This document shows positions 62,617 through 64,000 of a DNA stretch of 64,000 bases, one piece after another. The notes under the pieces were generated by a model. The model saw only the letters and a program-made list of their open reading frames with translations, had not been told where the DNA came from and made no database searches. How positions within the stretch are numbered: the first letter of the stretch is position 1; each line of letters begins with the position of its first letter. Position numbers and translations under genes: made by a program. Location of the stretch: the NCBI RefSeq assembly GCF_014192155.1, contig NZ_JACHXO010000003.1:372001-436000 (forward strand). Reading direction: 5' to 3'. The stretch comes from Roseateles terrae (GTDB lineage: Bacteria; Pseudomonadota; Gammaproteobacteria; Burkholderiales; Burkholderiaceae_C).

Positions 62617-64000
62617 GTGAAACTCAAGCCGCTCGCTCGTTGCCTCGTTGTCGTGGGTCTCGGGGCCCACGCCGCCGCCTGGGCGCAGGAAGCCCAGAAG
62701 ATCGAGCGCGTGGAGATCACCGGCTCCAGCATCAAGCGGCTGAAGGACGAAGGCGCCCTGCCCGTCCAGGTCATCACCGACAAGGAACTGGCCCGCAAGG
62801 GCATCACCAGTGCCGAGCAGATGCTGCGCCAGCTTGGGGTCAACGGCACCGGCGCGGACAACGCCACGTCCAACAACAACGTCTTCGGCGCGGAAACCGA
62901 CCGGCTCACCGGCGGCACCGCCAACGCCAACCTGCGCGGCCTGGGCCCGGGCAGTACCCTGGTGCTGCTCAACGGCCGGCGAGTCTCCACCTCCGGCATG
63001 AGTGGCGGCGCGGTGGACCTGAATTCGATTCCGATGGCTGCCATCCAGCGGGTGGAAATCCTCAAGGACGGCGCCTCCGCCATCTACGGCACCGATGCGG
63101 TGGGCGGCGTCATCAACTTCATCCTCAAGCGCGACTATCAAGGGGCCAGCGTCAGCCTCGACTATTCCACGCCGTTCGAGTCGGGCGGCGGTCAGCAGCG
63201 CAAGGCGTCCATCACCGGTGGCTGGGGTTCGCTGGAGCGGGATGGCTACAACATGATGGTCAGCCTGAGCCTGACCGACAATTCCATCCTGCGCGGCTCG
63301 GACCGCGACTGGGCCTCCGGCTTCAACCCGGCGCTGGGCCTGTCGCCCAATTCCTCCAGCAGCCCGTTTGCCAACATCATCACCGGCACCGGGACGGCGC
63401 TGGGCAGCGGCTCCGCCGTGGCCGGCAGCGGCGATGCGGTCAAGTTCACCCGCATCAACCTGCTGAGCCTGCAGGGGGCCTGCGATCAGGTCACCAACGG
63501 CGTGCAGTTCCAGCCAGGCCTGTGGACGCCTGCGTCTGCCAGCGCGGCGACCAAAGCCGCCAACTACGCCAGCGGCCGCTATCTCTGCAACACCGACTAC
63601 GGCAGCCAGTTCATGCTGGCCGCACCGCGCAAGGCGGAGAACCTGGTGGCGCGCAGCACTTTCCGGGTCAACGAGAACACCGAGGCGTTTCTGGAGATCA
63701 CCGCCTCGCGCAACCGGGTGAAAGCGGAGCTGACGCCCGCGCAGTTCAGCACCAGCGCCAGCACCGGCACGCTGTATCCGGTCAATGGCCCGTATTACCT
63801 CAATCTGAAGAACTACGGCGTCACCGATTTCGATCCGACCAAGCCCATCGCCTATCGCTGGCGTGCGCAGGACTTCGGCAACCGGGTGATCGAAAACGTG
63901 GATGAGAACTCCCGCCTGCTGGCCGGGCTGGAGGGCGACATCGGGGCCTACAGCTACAAGCTGGGCGCGTCCATCGCCGGGGCCAAGGGCTATTCGAACC
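62617..64000 (+). CDS. TonB-dependent receptor, 3'-truncated by the window
   Basis: 461 codons visible from a GTG at 62617 (AGGAG 7 nt upstream). A signal peptide of about 21 residues ends AWA. A TonB-box-like 'IERVEITGSSIKRL', the plug motifs 'LRGLGPGSTLVLLNGRRVS' and 'VEILKDGASAIYGTDAVGGVINF', then the beginning of the barrel. This is the class with 'GSSIKRLKDEGALPVQVIT' found for peptide and glycan uptake in proteobacteria. It stays open to the end of the window. The ligand is unknown; wall fragments would fit the neighbours. Confidence 0.92.
   Translation, partial: MKLKPLARCLVVVGLGAHAAAWAQEAQKIERVEITGSSIKRLKDEGALPVQVITDKELARKGITSAEQMLRQLGVNGTGADNATSNNNVFGAETDRLTGGTANANLRGLGPGSTLVLLNGRRVSTSGMSGGAVDLNSIPMAAIQRVEILKDGASAIYGTDAVGGVINFILKRDYQGASVSLDYSTPFESGGGQQRKASITGGWGSLERDGYNMMVSLSLTDNSILRGSDRDWASGFNPALGLSPNSSSSPFANIITGTGTALGSGSAVAGSGDAVKFTRINLLSLQGACDQVTNGVQFQPGLWTPASASAATKAANYASGRYLCNTDYGSQFMLAAPRKAENLVARSTFRVNENTEAFLEITASRNRVKAELTPAQFSTSASTGTLYPVNGPYYLNLKNYGVTDFDPTKPIAYRWRAQDFGNRVIENVDENSRLLAGLEGDIGAYSYKLGASIAGAKGYSN

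Noticed and set aside
62580-63905. A 441-codon frame in another phase over the second TonB receptor
   Set aside because: The phase beginning at the GTG at 62617 gives signal, TonB box and plug motifs; this one does not.

Overview
The window is high-GC (mostly about 65-70 %), gene-dense DNA with ATGA-coupled operons and outer-membrane lipoproteins. Gene content (glycerol ABC importer, OMPLA, TonB receptors, AmpG/MurQ, YjjJ-type HipA) suggests a betaproteobacterium of the Burkholderiales, most like the Roseateles/Mitsuaria/Rubrivivax group. That placement is inference; there is no rRNA or tRNA here to test it.

Layout: (1) 1-1433: 3' part of a ClpP-like periplasmic protein and a TerB-like protein. 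(2) 1.6-4.6 kb: a visibly lower-GC accessory patch with an excisionase-type HTH/PIN pair and a two-gene unit (unknown protein plus class-3 lipase), bounded on both sides by nearly identical terminators. (3) 4.9-15 kb: a complete glycerol regulon. The order glpD-S-T-P-Q-U-V runs leftward; glpR and glpK run rightward from a shared divergent promoter region. (4) 15-18.5 kb: a UPF0016 Mn2+ exporter gene under a yybP-ykoY riboswitch, and a pair of M16-like proteins lacking the zinc motif. (5) 18.6-28.8 kb: housekeeping and stress genes (VOC protein, NDH-2, WYL regulator, acyltransferase, CoxG-like/XdhC pair, DUF6515-like protein, GST, penicillin acylase, membrane-anchored receiver protein). (6) 29-34.2 kb: first Opp/Dpp-type importer (BCDF plus a Tat-type binding protein). 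(7) 34.3-39.1 kb: YjjJ/HipA-like kinase, MATE pump, a small unknown gene, OMPLA. (8) 39.1-64 kb: a large cell-wall block. It holds a phosphodiester-glycosidase lipoprotein, a YkuD-like lipoprotein, MurQ, AmpG, a DigH-like glycosidase lipoprotein, a TonB receptor, a BadF-type sugar kinase, an AmiD-type amidase lipoprotein, a second Opp/Dpp importer with its binding protein, a LysR regulator, VanX/DdpX, LdcA, an unknown protein, a PBP4-type lipoprotein and the start of a second TonB receptor.

How they work together: the glycerol block imports glycerol by ABC transport (no GlpF is seen) and converts it through GlpK and GlpD to dihydroxyacetone phosphate. In the cell-wall block nearly every gene has a plausible step in turning peptidoglycan into usable sugars, peptides and D-amino acids: outer-membrane capture (TonB receptors), surface or periplasmic trimming (DigH-like, AmiD, PBP4), import (AmpG for muropeptides, Opp for peptides) and cytoplasmic breakdown (MurQ, kinase, LdcA, VanX). 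I read it as a peptidoglycan-utilisation/recycling locus, possibly for feeding on other bacteria's walls. This is the best candidate for an undescribed system in the window.
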